NCBI GenBank assembly: GCA_034509755.1
Contig: CM067543.1
Coordinates: 51,392,653-51,456,652 of the forward strand
Length of the DNA stretch: 64,000 nt
From: Anisodus tanguticus
Lineage: Eukaryota > Streptophyta > Magnoliopsida > Solanales > Solanaceae
Reading direction: 5' to 3'
How positions within the stretch are numbered: position 1 is the first letter of the stretch; every line of letters starts with the position of its first letter. A program made the translations under genes and the position numbers. The notes beneath the pieces were generated by a model. It was not told where the DNA came from and made no database searches. It saw nothing but the letters and a program-made list of their open reading frames with translations. Shown here piece by piece: positions 11,860 to 21,173 of this stretch.

Positions 11860-12465
11860 TCCCACCAACGCAGGCATTAGATAGCTTTCCCCACCAACGC
11901 CATGGTCGGCCATATTGTGCACACCTCAATTATTGTACATGATACTTGCTACTCCCTCTGTCCCAATTTACGTGATACACTTTCTTTTTTTGTCTGTCCC
12001 AAAAAGAATGATACATTTTCTTAGTTTGCAATAATTTAACTTTAACTTTTACCTTTTACGCTTAACGAGATGATCTATAACCACACAAATATATTTGACT
12101 TATTTTAGACCACAAGATTCAAAAGTCTTCCTTTATTTCTTAAACTCCGTACCAAGTCAAACTATATCACATAAATTGAGACGGGGAGTACATTTAATTA
12201 CAAATGGGTATTGAATAGTGTTTCCCACAAACATTGTGTTTGAGCCGCTTGTGCGCACCTTTACTATTTAACTCATATGTGTTACCCCCAACCGACACAG
12301 ATATTATATAATTTTTCCTACCAACGTTGTGTTTGGGTAGCTTGTGCACACGTTAATTATTTTATTGCATATTGCTATCACCACCACCGATATTAGATAA
12401 TTTTTCCCATCAAATATTATGTTCAAGCAACTTGTGCACATTTTAATTTTTTTAGTTGCCGACTT
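11860..12465. repeat. Tandem array of a SINE-derived unit (about 90 bp), split by a Stowaway
   Basis: Four degenerate copies share the phrases CCCACCAACG, a GGATTAGATA-like segment and CTTGTGCACACCT. The last phrase anchors at about 11916, 12249, 12343 and 12433. Spacing within the right-hand block is 90-94 bases. The Stowaway at 11952-12188 lies between the first and second anchors. The same wording appears once in the SINE at 22847-23062, so the unit probably derives from a SINE. Confidence 0.7.
11952..12188. mobile_element. Second Stowaway MITE (237 bp) with TA duplication
   Basis: The left end is CTCCCTCTGTCCCAATTTAC and the right end ATAAATTGAGACGGGGAG, an inverted match. TA is duplicated at 11950-11951 and 12189-12190. 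It lies in opposite sequence orientation to the first Stowaway copy: its internal phrase about resting in TTTTACGCTTAACGAGATGA is the reverse of that copy's. It splits the surrounding tandem repeat. Confidence 0.92.
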
Positions 12466-12626
12466 GCCACATATATTGAATATATTTTTCCATCAAAACT
12501 TAGACAAATAGATTTAAATTACTTTAACATTTTTATCTCTACTAAAACTAAAACTATGAACTCTTATTATTTTCACCCACTTAGTTGATGGATAAGACAC
12601 GTTTGGACGCAGGTGCATATGATGTC

Positions 12627-13140
12627 TGTTTTCCGTTAAAGCGGTTCTAACTAGAAACACACTTAGAGATTTGTATTTTAGGGTTTAAAAATAAGTGAGT
12701 TGTATCCGATCCGGAGAACCCCTCAGCGAGTCTAGTGTTACGTGGTAAAAGTAGATATGTATATAGATAAATAAAAATATGAACAAGAAAGCTTTGATTT
12801 AGAACATGTAATGGAAAATAATGGACAAGTGCTTCTTTCAGTATATTGTTTTGAGAGAAGAATGGATCTTAGATTATAAGTGTGAGCAAGAGAATACATG
12901 ATGATGTTCCTTCCCTTCAAGTCTTACATATATAAGCCAAAACTAGACTATTCTACCCCTCTAAAGTTATGATGACGTGAGTGTGTTGATATCATTACAC
13001 CCACGCGCGCTGCATCGCTCTGATCTACGGAGGCTGATGTGACGAGAGTTGTTGGGAGTGGAAGACAGTTGTTGGAAGCCTCAAAGTCGTTTGAATCTCC
13101 GGACACACCAATCCACCCGGAGGTGTTCTCACTCAATACA
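12627..13140 (-). repeat. 3' LTR of the Tat-like element
   Basis: This is the left-hand copy (514 bp), beginning TGTTTTCCG and ending CACTCAATACA on the plus strand. A purine-rich tract just inside it (complement of about 13141-13160) is the likely polypurine primer site. The ATGTC target duplication is immediately outside. Confidence 0.92.
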
Positions 13141-13488
13141 GATAGTCCTCCGCTTTCCGGGCCCTTCATTTCATGAGCCTGGGAAGTGAAAGAGTCTCTA
13201 CATTTTTCAAAACTTTTTATGGGAATCGAAACGTCGCCTCTTTTCCTATGATCAGACGTTTCATCATGTTGGAATTTAATGCGTTCAGTCACTCATTTGA
13301 TGTCACCCTTTCGTAGACACCGATTGACACTTACCGACGACAGACACGCCGCTTCACTTTCCAAGGCTAATCATTACCCCCAACAAGCTATTTAAGTCGA
13401 TCACCCCGATCATATTTTTCCATCATCACTCTCATTTCATACTTTCAAATAAACGCAGCTCCTTTCTTAATCAAATTCCATCTTCATC

Positions 13489-15568
13489 ATGTCTTCTTCT
13501 TCTACTTCAAGATCCTCCTCTTACGATCTCACTCTTGTTAGAATGTGAGAGGAGTCAGGCGCCACTTCGGTGATCTCGATTCACCAACGACCTGTGTCTT
13601 CGGCTATCACCCGAACGATAGATTTGGGTTCCTCTGCATCTGAAATTATCCCTTTTAATTTCAATTTCTAAAGGGATTTTTGCATCAATATCCATTACGA
13701 GTCTGTGGAATGTATCACTTCCTTGATAAATCACTCTAGCATTCCCAGGTCAGCATCGATTGTCGATGGGGACTTGATGTTGATATATTTCTTGCTCATA
13801 CTAATGCTAGCATCACCCAGTTCATTTCGGGGGATGTCTATGATCTACATCTACCCTTTTACTATTGGGTTCGACCTACAGTATTTGATGGATCTCGCCC
13901 ATCTCCCTTTCAATTTGGATCACCTGATCCACCTCTACGCCCCTCCCCTCCGAGTGTTTCATAGAGGAATGATAAACCTAGCTTTCCAAGGCTCCTGAGG
14001 CCTCATCACCAATGCTGAAAATGATTACGACCGAGGATGGTGTGATTGGTTCTTGATGATTCATACCAGCCGCTCCCATGATGCTGATTTTGGCCCCCTA
14101 TCGAAGCAGTGGAATATCGCCCGTGAGTAACGGGGTCCTTACTTTCTGTATTTTATCTTTTTCTTTCCTTTAATAACTTTAGCTTTCCTGTCCCTTTAGC
14201 GGCCCCGATGGTACCTGAACCCCTGCCCAATATTTTCGACTAGGTGATGGGCTTGCTTCGCACCTCCAGAAGTGTTGAGTAGACTTGGAGAGGCATTTCA
14301 TCCAATAGGTGGAAAGGGGAGAATCATGGTAAGTTTCTTTTCGTTGCTTTTGTCTCTTTATCGGTTAAATCTTGGGATGTCATTATAACTTCTTTTTTCT
14401 TTTGTAAGGTTTTCCCATTTTAGGGGGCTCGGTAAATAAGGCGCCCTCCTGGGAGAAAGCTCAAGCTTGTATTGCCAAGGCGACTGCGAAAGCGAGGGAG
14501 AGTAGAAACCGTGCACTTCTTGATGTTTCTGGGGCATCCTTCTCCAAAATCGATTCGCGTGTAAGAATGCATCGCCGATTCAACGAGTACTGGAGAGAGG
14601 AGATACAGAAGGTGGTCCATGTGAAGGATGATAAGGGAGAGGCCACAGAGGCCAGGGACGCAAGGGCACCTTCTATCAAGGCTATCGTAGAATCGGGAGT
14701 TAGTAAAGGACAAACCGAGAGCGTAAATGACGGTGATACGAGTGTCGGCCCTTCGGTTCCATCGCCTCTTCCTACTAGTTCGAACCTCGGTTTGAAGGCT
14801 TTCTCGGGTAGTTTTCTTCAGGTAACATAATTTTTTATACTCCGTATCATTTGTTCTTAAAGCGGACGTACGTACTAAGTTTGCTTCATTTGACCTTTTT
14901 CCAGGGTCATGCCGCTGCTTCCTCCGCCATTGAGTTTTACAAGAGTATGCCCTCGTTCTCTAAGGATGTGGAGAGGCTGACAAAGAAAAACCAGCGCCTC
15001 CAGGATTATATTGCCCAGCTCCGATCGGAAAATAGAGACCTTTATAACTTAAGAACCACTCTGGGGGCTTCAGTGGAAGAAGGCTAAGCAGGCTTTGGCG
15101 GTGCGGAAGGATACATTTTGGGCCATGACTATGGCCTACTAGTTGATAGGGGAGAAGGTGGTCTGAGTTGAAGCCGAATGAGATGTTGCTCGGAGTCAGG
15201 TGCAAGTGATTGAGGCTTCCCGTGCCTAGCTCAGAGCCTGGAACCAGCGCTTGATGCTTTGTCGAGAGGTTGATATGAGGAGGGTCACCTTACTTCGGGA
15301 CTACATTCACACTTGGTGTGATATTTTGTTGGGCGTCGTGGAGGGGCGGATTGATATCTCTTTAGCCCGCATAGATATGGAGGTAGATGTGGGCACATCT
15401 GAGACAGATATAGATGATCTACGTGATGAAACGCCCCTTTCCTCCGATGCTTCTGTTGGCTCCTCATTTGGCGAGGATGTTCCCCCTCCCGGCTTAAATT
15501 TGCAAGTCTTGAGCCTCTGGGCATTGGTTGGAAGGCCTATCAACAACAATGCCGATGGTTGGCGCTAA
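13489..15568 (+). pseudogene. Antisense gene with introns inside the Tat-like element
   Basis: A plus-strand gene lies antisense to gag-pol. It starts at ATG 13489 with a serine-rich leader (MSSSSTSRSSSYDLTLVRM) and hits TGA in codon 20. It resumes with a YIYPFTIGFD region near 13850-13880, a motif of the extra plant-retrotransposon protein family catalogued as putative gypsy-type transposon proteins. Three stretches look like introns: GTGAGT near 14122 to CCCTTTAG at about 14199, GTAAGT near 14330 to TTTTAG at about 14422, and GTAACA at about 14821 to TTTTTCCAG at about 14904. Downstream is a coiled-coil-like segment (VERLTKKNQRLQDYIAQL, about 14968-15021) and an acidic tail ending at TAA 15566-15568. 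Extra antisense frames are known in the Tat lineage; their function is unknown. Several stops show that this copy is dead. Confidence 0.7.
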
Positions 15569-16949
15569 CTTCTTGAGAAGATAACTAGCTTTTTTTTCCT
15601 GGTGAATTTGCTATCGGCTTGCGTGCCCTTTTATGAATGCTCATGTTTTTACTCTGGCTTGTGCCATTTTTGTATTTGGTGGATACCTCTAGGCTTGTGT
15701 GCCCTTTTAACCTTGGTTTTGAGCCTTTGTGCTCTGTTTTGTGGGATCCCTAGGGCATGTGTGACCTCAAGTGTTTTTTGTATGAGTGTTTGTGCTCTTT
15801 TTGCTACTTGTTAAATGACAATTATTTGTTTTCCTTTAACCTTGTCTTCTTACTCTTTGGCATGCACTTTGTTTTTGCAAAAATTGTGATCATAAAATGA
15901 CATATTGGCTTTTTAATTTGCATTTAACTGTCGAGGAGTGACTGTTATGCCCGTCTACCGGAACTATGCTAATATTTTAGCGTTTGTTGTTTAAGTTAAG
16001 GTATAATGATCGGTGCACGCTTATGTCATTTTTGCGTTTAGTGTTTGAGGTCATCATTCCTAACCCAATTCAGGAATGTCACTTCCGGGAACGCTTTCGC
16101 AATAAGAGAGGGCCTTCGATTTTCGGTGTTGATGGGGAAGATGTCTCAACCATATTTAATGGCACAAAGGTTCATGGAACCTGCACGCTCGGAGGCTCTA
16201 TGGCCATGTCGTGAGTTAGAAGCATATTACAGGGTCGTGTGGCTTCCGAGTTCGGTTTTACCCCTTACATTTTTTCAATGTTAAGCAAAGAGTGCTTTGC
16301 TAACGAATCAATTGAAAATAAGTGAAGACTTTTATTTCGTTCTTGAGATTATGATGGACAACTTGACTTGCGAATACATGATCCCCCTTTGGGGTTTTTA
16401 CAAAATGACAAAAAGAAACCGGGCGAGTGCAGTGACTGCCAACAGTCTGTACAAGTCCATCCTCAGGAGATCTCAAAAAGAAACTGGGTGAGTGCAGTGA
16501 CTGCCAGCAGTCCCAGTCCGTACGAGTCCGTCCTCAGGGAGATCTCATGTTTTGAAAACATGAATCCACTCTTCTCCCCCAATACTCGGGTGCGAGGTTC
16601 CGAGGAGCCGAATTTCGAGATATATCCCGATACAAAATGCTTGGTACGCTTTTTAGTTGTTGCCTCGTTAAAAACCTTGCTAGGAAAACCCAATTGGGAC
16701 AAAACCTTAATCAAGAAAAAGAGTACAACATGTATCCGTACCCTTCTCCCCGGATGATGGAGATGTCTCAATTTCAGGGGCAGTCCCTGTCAGGGAGACA
16801 AAGCCAGTTAACTGAAAAATAGATAATTTTTCTGAAGATAAGAGACATACATGTCGTTCTTTCAAAGATAGAATCTCTTCAAGTGACTAATGTTCCAGCT
16901 GTTCTTCAATTTCTTTTCAAATTCGTATTTGATCCAAAGAGGATTCCTT
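15569..16949. other. Non-coding 3' region of the Tat-like element
   Basis: The stretch holds the likely 3' UTR of the antisense gene, with repeated GCTTGTGTGCCCTTTT-like phrases at about 15615-15790. It also holds the conserved untranslated text GCCTCGTTAAAAACCTTGCT near 16663 found in many solanaceous Tat-type elements. No gene is supported; the open frames here have no domain. Confidence 0.55.
16413..16546. repeat. Tandem duplication (about 66-70 bp, two copies) in the Tat-like element
   Basis: The phrase GAGTGCAGTGACTGCCA, followed by CAGTC, GTCC and CAGGAGATCTC, appears twice in a row. It starts near 16430 and again near 16490, with a small extra CCAGTCC in the second copy. This lies in the untranslated 3' part of the element. 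Confidence 0.7.
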
Positions 16950-17963
16950 TCTTGCAATTCCTACTACCCGATACGATCCTTCCCTAGCCACTCCCAGCTT
17001 ACCCGCGCGTGGATTCCAAGTTGCAAGAGTGACCTTTCGAAGGACGTAGTCCCGATTTTAAAATGTCTCAAATTTGTCTTCCTACTAAAGTACCTCTCAA
17101 CTCTTTGATTTTGTGTTGACAAACATATAAAGGCCAACTCTCTACGCTCCTCTAATAGTTCTAGTCCTACTGCCATGGCTTCATTGTTGGACTCTTCGGT
17201 TCCCCAACTTCCACGGGTATCATGGCCTCGGCTCCGTATATTAAGAAAAATGGGTTTCCCCAGTACTTGTCTTAGTCGTGGTCCTATAAGCCCACAACAC
17301 CCCCCGATAATTCTTCCGGTCATTTACCTTTCGCGTTTTCTAACCTTTTCTTGATGCTTTGGATTATAGTTTTGTTGGTTGATTTTGCTTGTCTATTTGC
17401 ACACAGATGAGAAGGTGACAAAATGACCCTCTTGATATTCAGCTCCTCCAGGAACTCGGTGACCTTTTCCCCATGAATTGTCGACTGTTGTCGCATGCGA
17501 TCTCATTTGGTATCTCAAATCGATCCTTTGGTATCTCAAATCAGCAGATGTTGTGGTCCCAGATTAAGTCTATAACTTGCTTTTCCCGGGCCTTTTTATA
17601 TGCTTTAGCCTCTACTCATTTTGAGAAATAATCTGTCAAGATCAGTAAGAACCTAACATTTCCCACAGCTCCCGACAATGGCCCTACGATGTCCATCCCT
17701 CATTTTAAGAATGACCATGAGGCCACCACCAAGTGAAATGGTTCAGAGGGCTGATGTATCATAAGGGAGTGTTGATGGCATTTCTCACACTTTCGAACAT
17801 AGGCCTTGGCATCATCCTCCATCCGAGACCAATAATATCCATCCCTCACTATTTTTTTCACAAACGAGTCATATCTGGAATGATTCCTGCAATTGCCTTC
17901 ATGTATTTCCTTCATTACGTATTCGGCCTCCGTTGGTCCTAAACATTTTGGCCAAGGGACCAA
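16950..17963 (-). pseudogene. Gypsy integrase fragment of the Tat-like element
   Basis: Integrase inserts the cDNA copy of the element into host DNA. The zinc-binding region is clear in the frame 17700-17963: the HHCC pattern shows in EIHEGNCRNH followed by CEKCHQH, with the family phrase DGYYWSRMEDDA before it. The catalytic core follows toward lower coordinates but is spread over several frames. Phrases equivalent to GGVLWAYRTT and KTSTGETPF are readable around 17230-17310. Stops and frameshifts make it non-functional. Confidence 0.85.
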
Positions 17964-18090
17964 GGTAAGATCTTATGTATAGTTCACCCTTGTGCATGCA
18001 ATATCGAGCCACTCTGGTCATTAAGGCTCATGCAGCCTTACTGTCCTCCGGAAGAGTCCAAGTTTGTAAATAGTTGATGATATTGTTCCG

Positions 18091-18320
18091 TCAGTCCCAT
18101 GTCAGACTGGTAGAATTTACTTCATGCAGGCGAGGATCTAGGATGGAATGTGAGAGGTGGACTATAGATTCTGACTCTCCTTTAGTTGCTCCGGACGAAG
18201 AACCCAGGTTAGCCAAGGCATCAGCTTTGATGTTCATTTCTCGAGGGATTTGCACCACTTTATACTTTCTGAAGCGGGCCAATAGAGCGGTGGCCTTGTT
18301 CAAGTATTCCTGCATCCGGC
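18091..18320 (-). pseudogene. RNase H C-terminal fragment of the Tat-like element
   Basis: The minus-strand frame begins MQEYLNKATALLARFRKYKV and continues IPREMNIKADALANLGSS, the characteristic end of a Gypsy RNase H domain (the NIKADALA motif). The first part of the domain and the whole reverse transcriptase are absent. It abuts a gag fragment through a 31-bp tandem duplication, so it lies at a deletion junction. Confidence 0.85.
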
Positions 18321-18382
18321 TGCCTCGAAGGTCACGATGTGCTCATTCGGATGCCTCGAAGGTCACGATGTGCTCATCCGGA
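18321..18382. repeat. 31-bp tandem duplication at the gag/RNase H deletion junction
   Basis: The 31-base unit beginning TGCCTCGAAGGTCACGATGT is present twice (18321-18351 and 18352-18382) with one mismatch. It sits exactly where the gag text stops and the RNase H text starts. Confidence 0.85.
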
Positions 18383-18736
18383 TCTGTCGTGCCGTCATAC
18401 TTAGGTATGTCGGGTATTTTGAACTTCTTTGGGATGGGCTCGGAAGACGCATCTTCCATGTAAGGTAACTTCCCATATTGTCTCGCACCGATTCCTTTCA
18501 GCACAGGGAGGCTCATGGTATGTGGCTCATTCGCTCACGGAGCTCTTTTTTAGCGCGGCGAACCTTGCCAAGTCTGTTTCCGGTACTGCAGGCTCCGTCT
18601 TCTCCACGTCTATTGTAGAAGTCCCAGGCGCCTCAACAGCTTCTGGGTTGTCTGTCGGGCGGCTATTTGGCGCTGCCTCGGATAGCGAGTTTAAGAATTT
18701 TTTCATGCTCTCCATTATGGCATTGTTCGATGCCAA
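18383..18736 (-). pseudogene. gag fragment of the Tat-like element
   Basis: The frame starts at MASNNAIMESMKKFLNSL (18736). It is followed, in another frame at about 18384-18463, by the family phrase FKIPDIPKYDGTTDPDEH, which opens the retrotransposon gag core. The reading stops there because the rest of gag, protease and reverse transcriptase are deleted. It is too short and broken to form a capsid. Confidence 0.75.
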
Positions 18737-19171
18737 GACCGCTGCTAGGGCTACCTCCGAAGGAGACCCTTATCCTTTGAACATCCCTTTCACCTTATAG
18801 TGTAGGTGTCTCTTTCTCTTCTTGGGGTAACGCTCTTTAGGTCGTATCTTCTTGCTTTCTGTCGAATGGCTTCACTCGTCCTCTCCAACCAAGGGTTTGT
18901 TGAGGACCTCTTCTGGGGGCGTTATTATCTTCTCCCTTTGTTTTGTGCCTCCAACTCTAGGTGGTTTTCCCTGTTAGAGCTTCATAAATTCGTTGGTTGT
19001 CCCTTGCGGGTCTTTAATTTCAGACGTGACGTTGCTTCTCGATACGTTGTTGGTTTGGTTAGCCACAACCGGATTTTGCACAATAAACTAATTATGTTTG
19101 TACGTCTGAGAGTTTCGAGCATCGAATCAGGACAACACTACAACTATCTATCTCCACAGACGGCACCAAAC

Positions 19172-19691
19172 TGTTTTCCGGTGAAATCAGTTCTAACCAG
19201 AAACACAATTAGAGATTTGTATTTTAGAATTTAAAGACAAGTGAGTTGTATCCGATCCAGAGAACCCCTCAACGAGTCTGGTGTTATGTGGTAAAAATAG
19301 ATAAGTAAATAGATAAATAAAAAATATGAACAAGAAAGCTTTGATTTAGAACTGGTAATGGAAAATAATAGACAAGTGCTTCTTTCAGCATATTGCTTTG
19401 AGAGAAGAATGGAGCTTCTTAGGTTACAAGTGTGAGCAAGAGAATACAAGATGATGTTCCTTCCCTTCCACGTCTTACATATATAAGTCAAAACTAGACT
19501 ATTGTACCCTTGTAAAGTTATGACGACATGAGTGTGCTGATGTCACTGCACCCACACGCGCCGCAATGCTCTAATCTAGGGAGGCTAATGTGACGGGAAT
19601 TGTTGGGAGTGGAAGACAGTTGTTAAAAGCCTCAGAGTCGTTTGAATCTCCGGACACACCAATCCACCCGGAGGCGTTCTCACCCAACACA
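19172..19691 (-). repeat. 5' LTR of the Tat-like element
   Basis: This is the right-hand copy (520 bp), beginning TGTTTTCCGG and ending CACCCAACACA on the plus strand, with the ATGTC duplication at 19692-19696. The primer-binding region lies just inside at about 19150-19171. Confidence 0.92.
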
Positions 19692-19696
19692 ATGTC

Positions 19697-21173
19697 ATCA
19701 GCCATAAAACTTTTTTGTTCGTTTCCAGAGAAACATAATAAAGTAGTTTTTCCCAGATGCGATGTACTATGTATACAATACTTCTCACTGGACAAAAATA
19801 GATGGCGATCAAAAAAATCTAAGTTTGATGCTAGCAATAGTTATATAACTTTGGAAATCGAGAACTTGGTAACCTAAAAGAGAAGACAAGAACTTACAAA
19901 TCCGTGCAACAAAGAATCTTACATCAAACTTCCACCGAGGTAAAGACTTGGTATCATGATCATACACATTGAATTAATCATGTAGACTTATAAATGGATT
20001 ATTTTTTCACATAATAGATACCTGTGAATTATTTAAAACTATGAATACTGAATACATATACTTTCCTCGTGTATATTGCAGTATTATTAGTCACTCTTCC
20101 CTGATATCTGCTTCTTTTTTTCTGAAAGAAAATTTAACATACTAATTTTTCAGCTGATTTTACCAAAGGTTGATTCCCAATCAAACATGTATTCCTTTTG
20201 TTGATTTTCGTTCCAAGGTTAGAGTTTTGATTGGGGCGAAGGGGCGATCTGAGTGAGACTTTCAACTAGACCAGCCCGGAGGGCAGAGTTTAGTTGTATT
20301 TGTCGAGGCAAGATTGGACTGTAATCAACAGACATCAATGCTACAAGGGCAAAGCAAAAATCATTCTAGGTCAGCTTATTATTTAATCAATAAAGGATTT
20401 TGATCTTCGAAACCCATTGGAAAAGACAGTGCAAGAGAAATCATACAAAAATCGCAATGAGTGAAAGCCTATCAATGCTTCCAAAGCTGCCAACTCAGCT
20501 CTTTTTTATGTCATCTTCAGAGTCTTCCTTTCTAGCAGCCTATGTCTAGTGTCAAAAAAGGCATTAGCAAGATCTTTCCATGTGCCGTTTGTTGCGCAAA
20601 GTCAAACTTCGAGAAGGAAGCAAGAAAAAAGGGACTAGTGAAGAGGTCATAGAGTAGATTGAATTAGAAAGGCATTACTTAGTCCGGAATTCAAGTGTTC
20701 AATGTAATTTTTTATAATAAATTTAACCGAATTTTATAGTGATATCTCACCCAACTTTTAAAAGCTAAAAAAAACTATAGTTGTTCCTTTGCGGACATCC
20801 AAAAAAAGATGCTATTAGGTTCTTACTCCTCCAACATAATATAAATACACACTAACAAATGACTTAAGTTTATTTTAAACACTTGATATCACATCAATAT
20901 TGTTCTTCCATAATATAAACTGGTCTCCTTAAGCACCATCATTTGTATTTTCAAACAAACTTGAGCAGCATTCAGCAAATCACAAGTACTATGAAACTAG
21001 TTAGCCTTATTCACATAGTTGGATAATTGGCATTAACCATCAATGCATCCCATAATTAAGGAGGATTCAATAAGAAATACAAAACATACACATACTTATA
21101 CACGCTAAGATACTCTGGAATCGTTTATGTATTAAGGTTATATACATTATTATCTTTCAGTATTTTATCCAAC
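19697..21173. other. Gap between the Tat-like element and UEV1, no gene recognised
   Basis: This contains the right flank of the retrotransposon target, a less AT-rich block at about 20160-20700 that I could not identify, and AT-rich text up to the UEV1 stop. On the minus strand the last few hundred bases are the UEV1 3' UTR and downstream flank. No clear poly(A) signal is seen. Confidence 0.45.

Larger units (their letters stand above)
12627..19691 (-). mobile_element. Complete but decayed Ty3/Gypsy (Tat-like) LTR retrotransposon, 7065 bp
   Basis: Two direct repeats of 514 and 520 bp (12627-13140 and 19172-19691) bound the element. Both start TG and end CA, and both are flanked by the same 5-bp duplication ATGTC (12622-12626 and 19692-19696). 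Coding text for gag, RNase H and integrase is on the minus strand, so the 5' LTR is the right-hand one. Next to it lies TTTGGTGCCGTCTGTGG, the primer-site text typical of Tat/Athila-type elements. Protease, reverse transcriptase and most of RNase H are missing. A plus-strand (antisense) gene fills the 3' half. By eye the LTRs differ at about one site in ten, so the insertion is old. Confidence 0.93.

Noticed and set aside
11904..12465. CRISPR-like array
   Set aside because: Repeats are long, degenerate and without unique spacers, and the genome is a plant; it is a SINE-derived minisatellite.
12948..13292. 114-residue minus-strand protein
   Set aside because: It spans the LTR boundary of the Tat-like element and has no domain.
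16368..16771. Overlapping open frames of about 100-130 residues on both strands
   Set aside because: They lie in a tandemly duplicated untranslated part of the Tat-like element, and no frame shows a protein family.
18074..19234. Plus-strand frames of 120-140 residues
   Set aside because: These are reverse-strand readings of gag and RNase H text and of the leader of the Tat-like element.
20220..20650. Nuclear copy of mitochondrial DNA
   Set aside because: Only composition and general wording suggest it. I recognise no mitochondrial gene, so it is left as an unexplained block.
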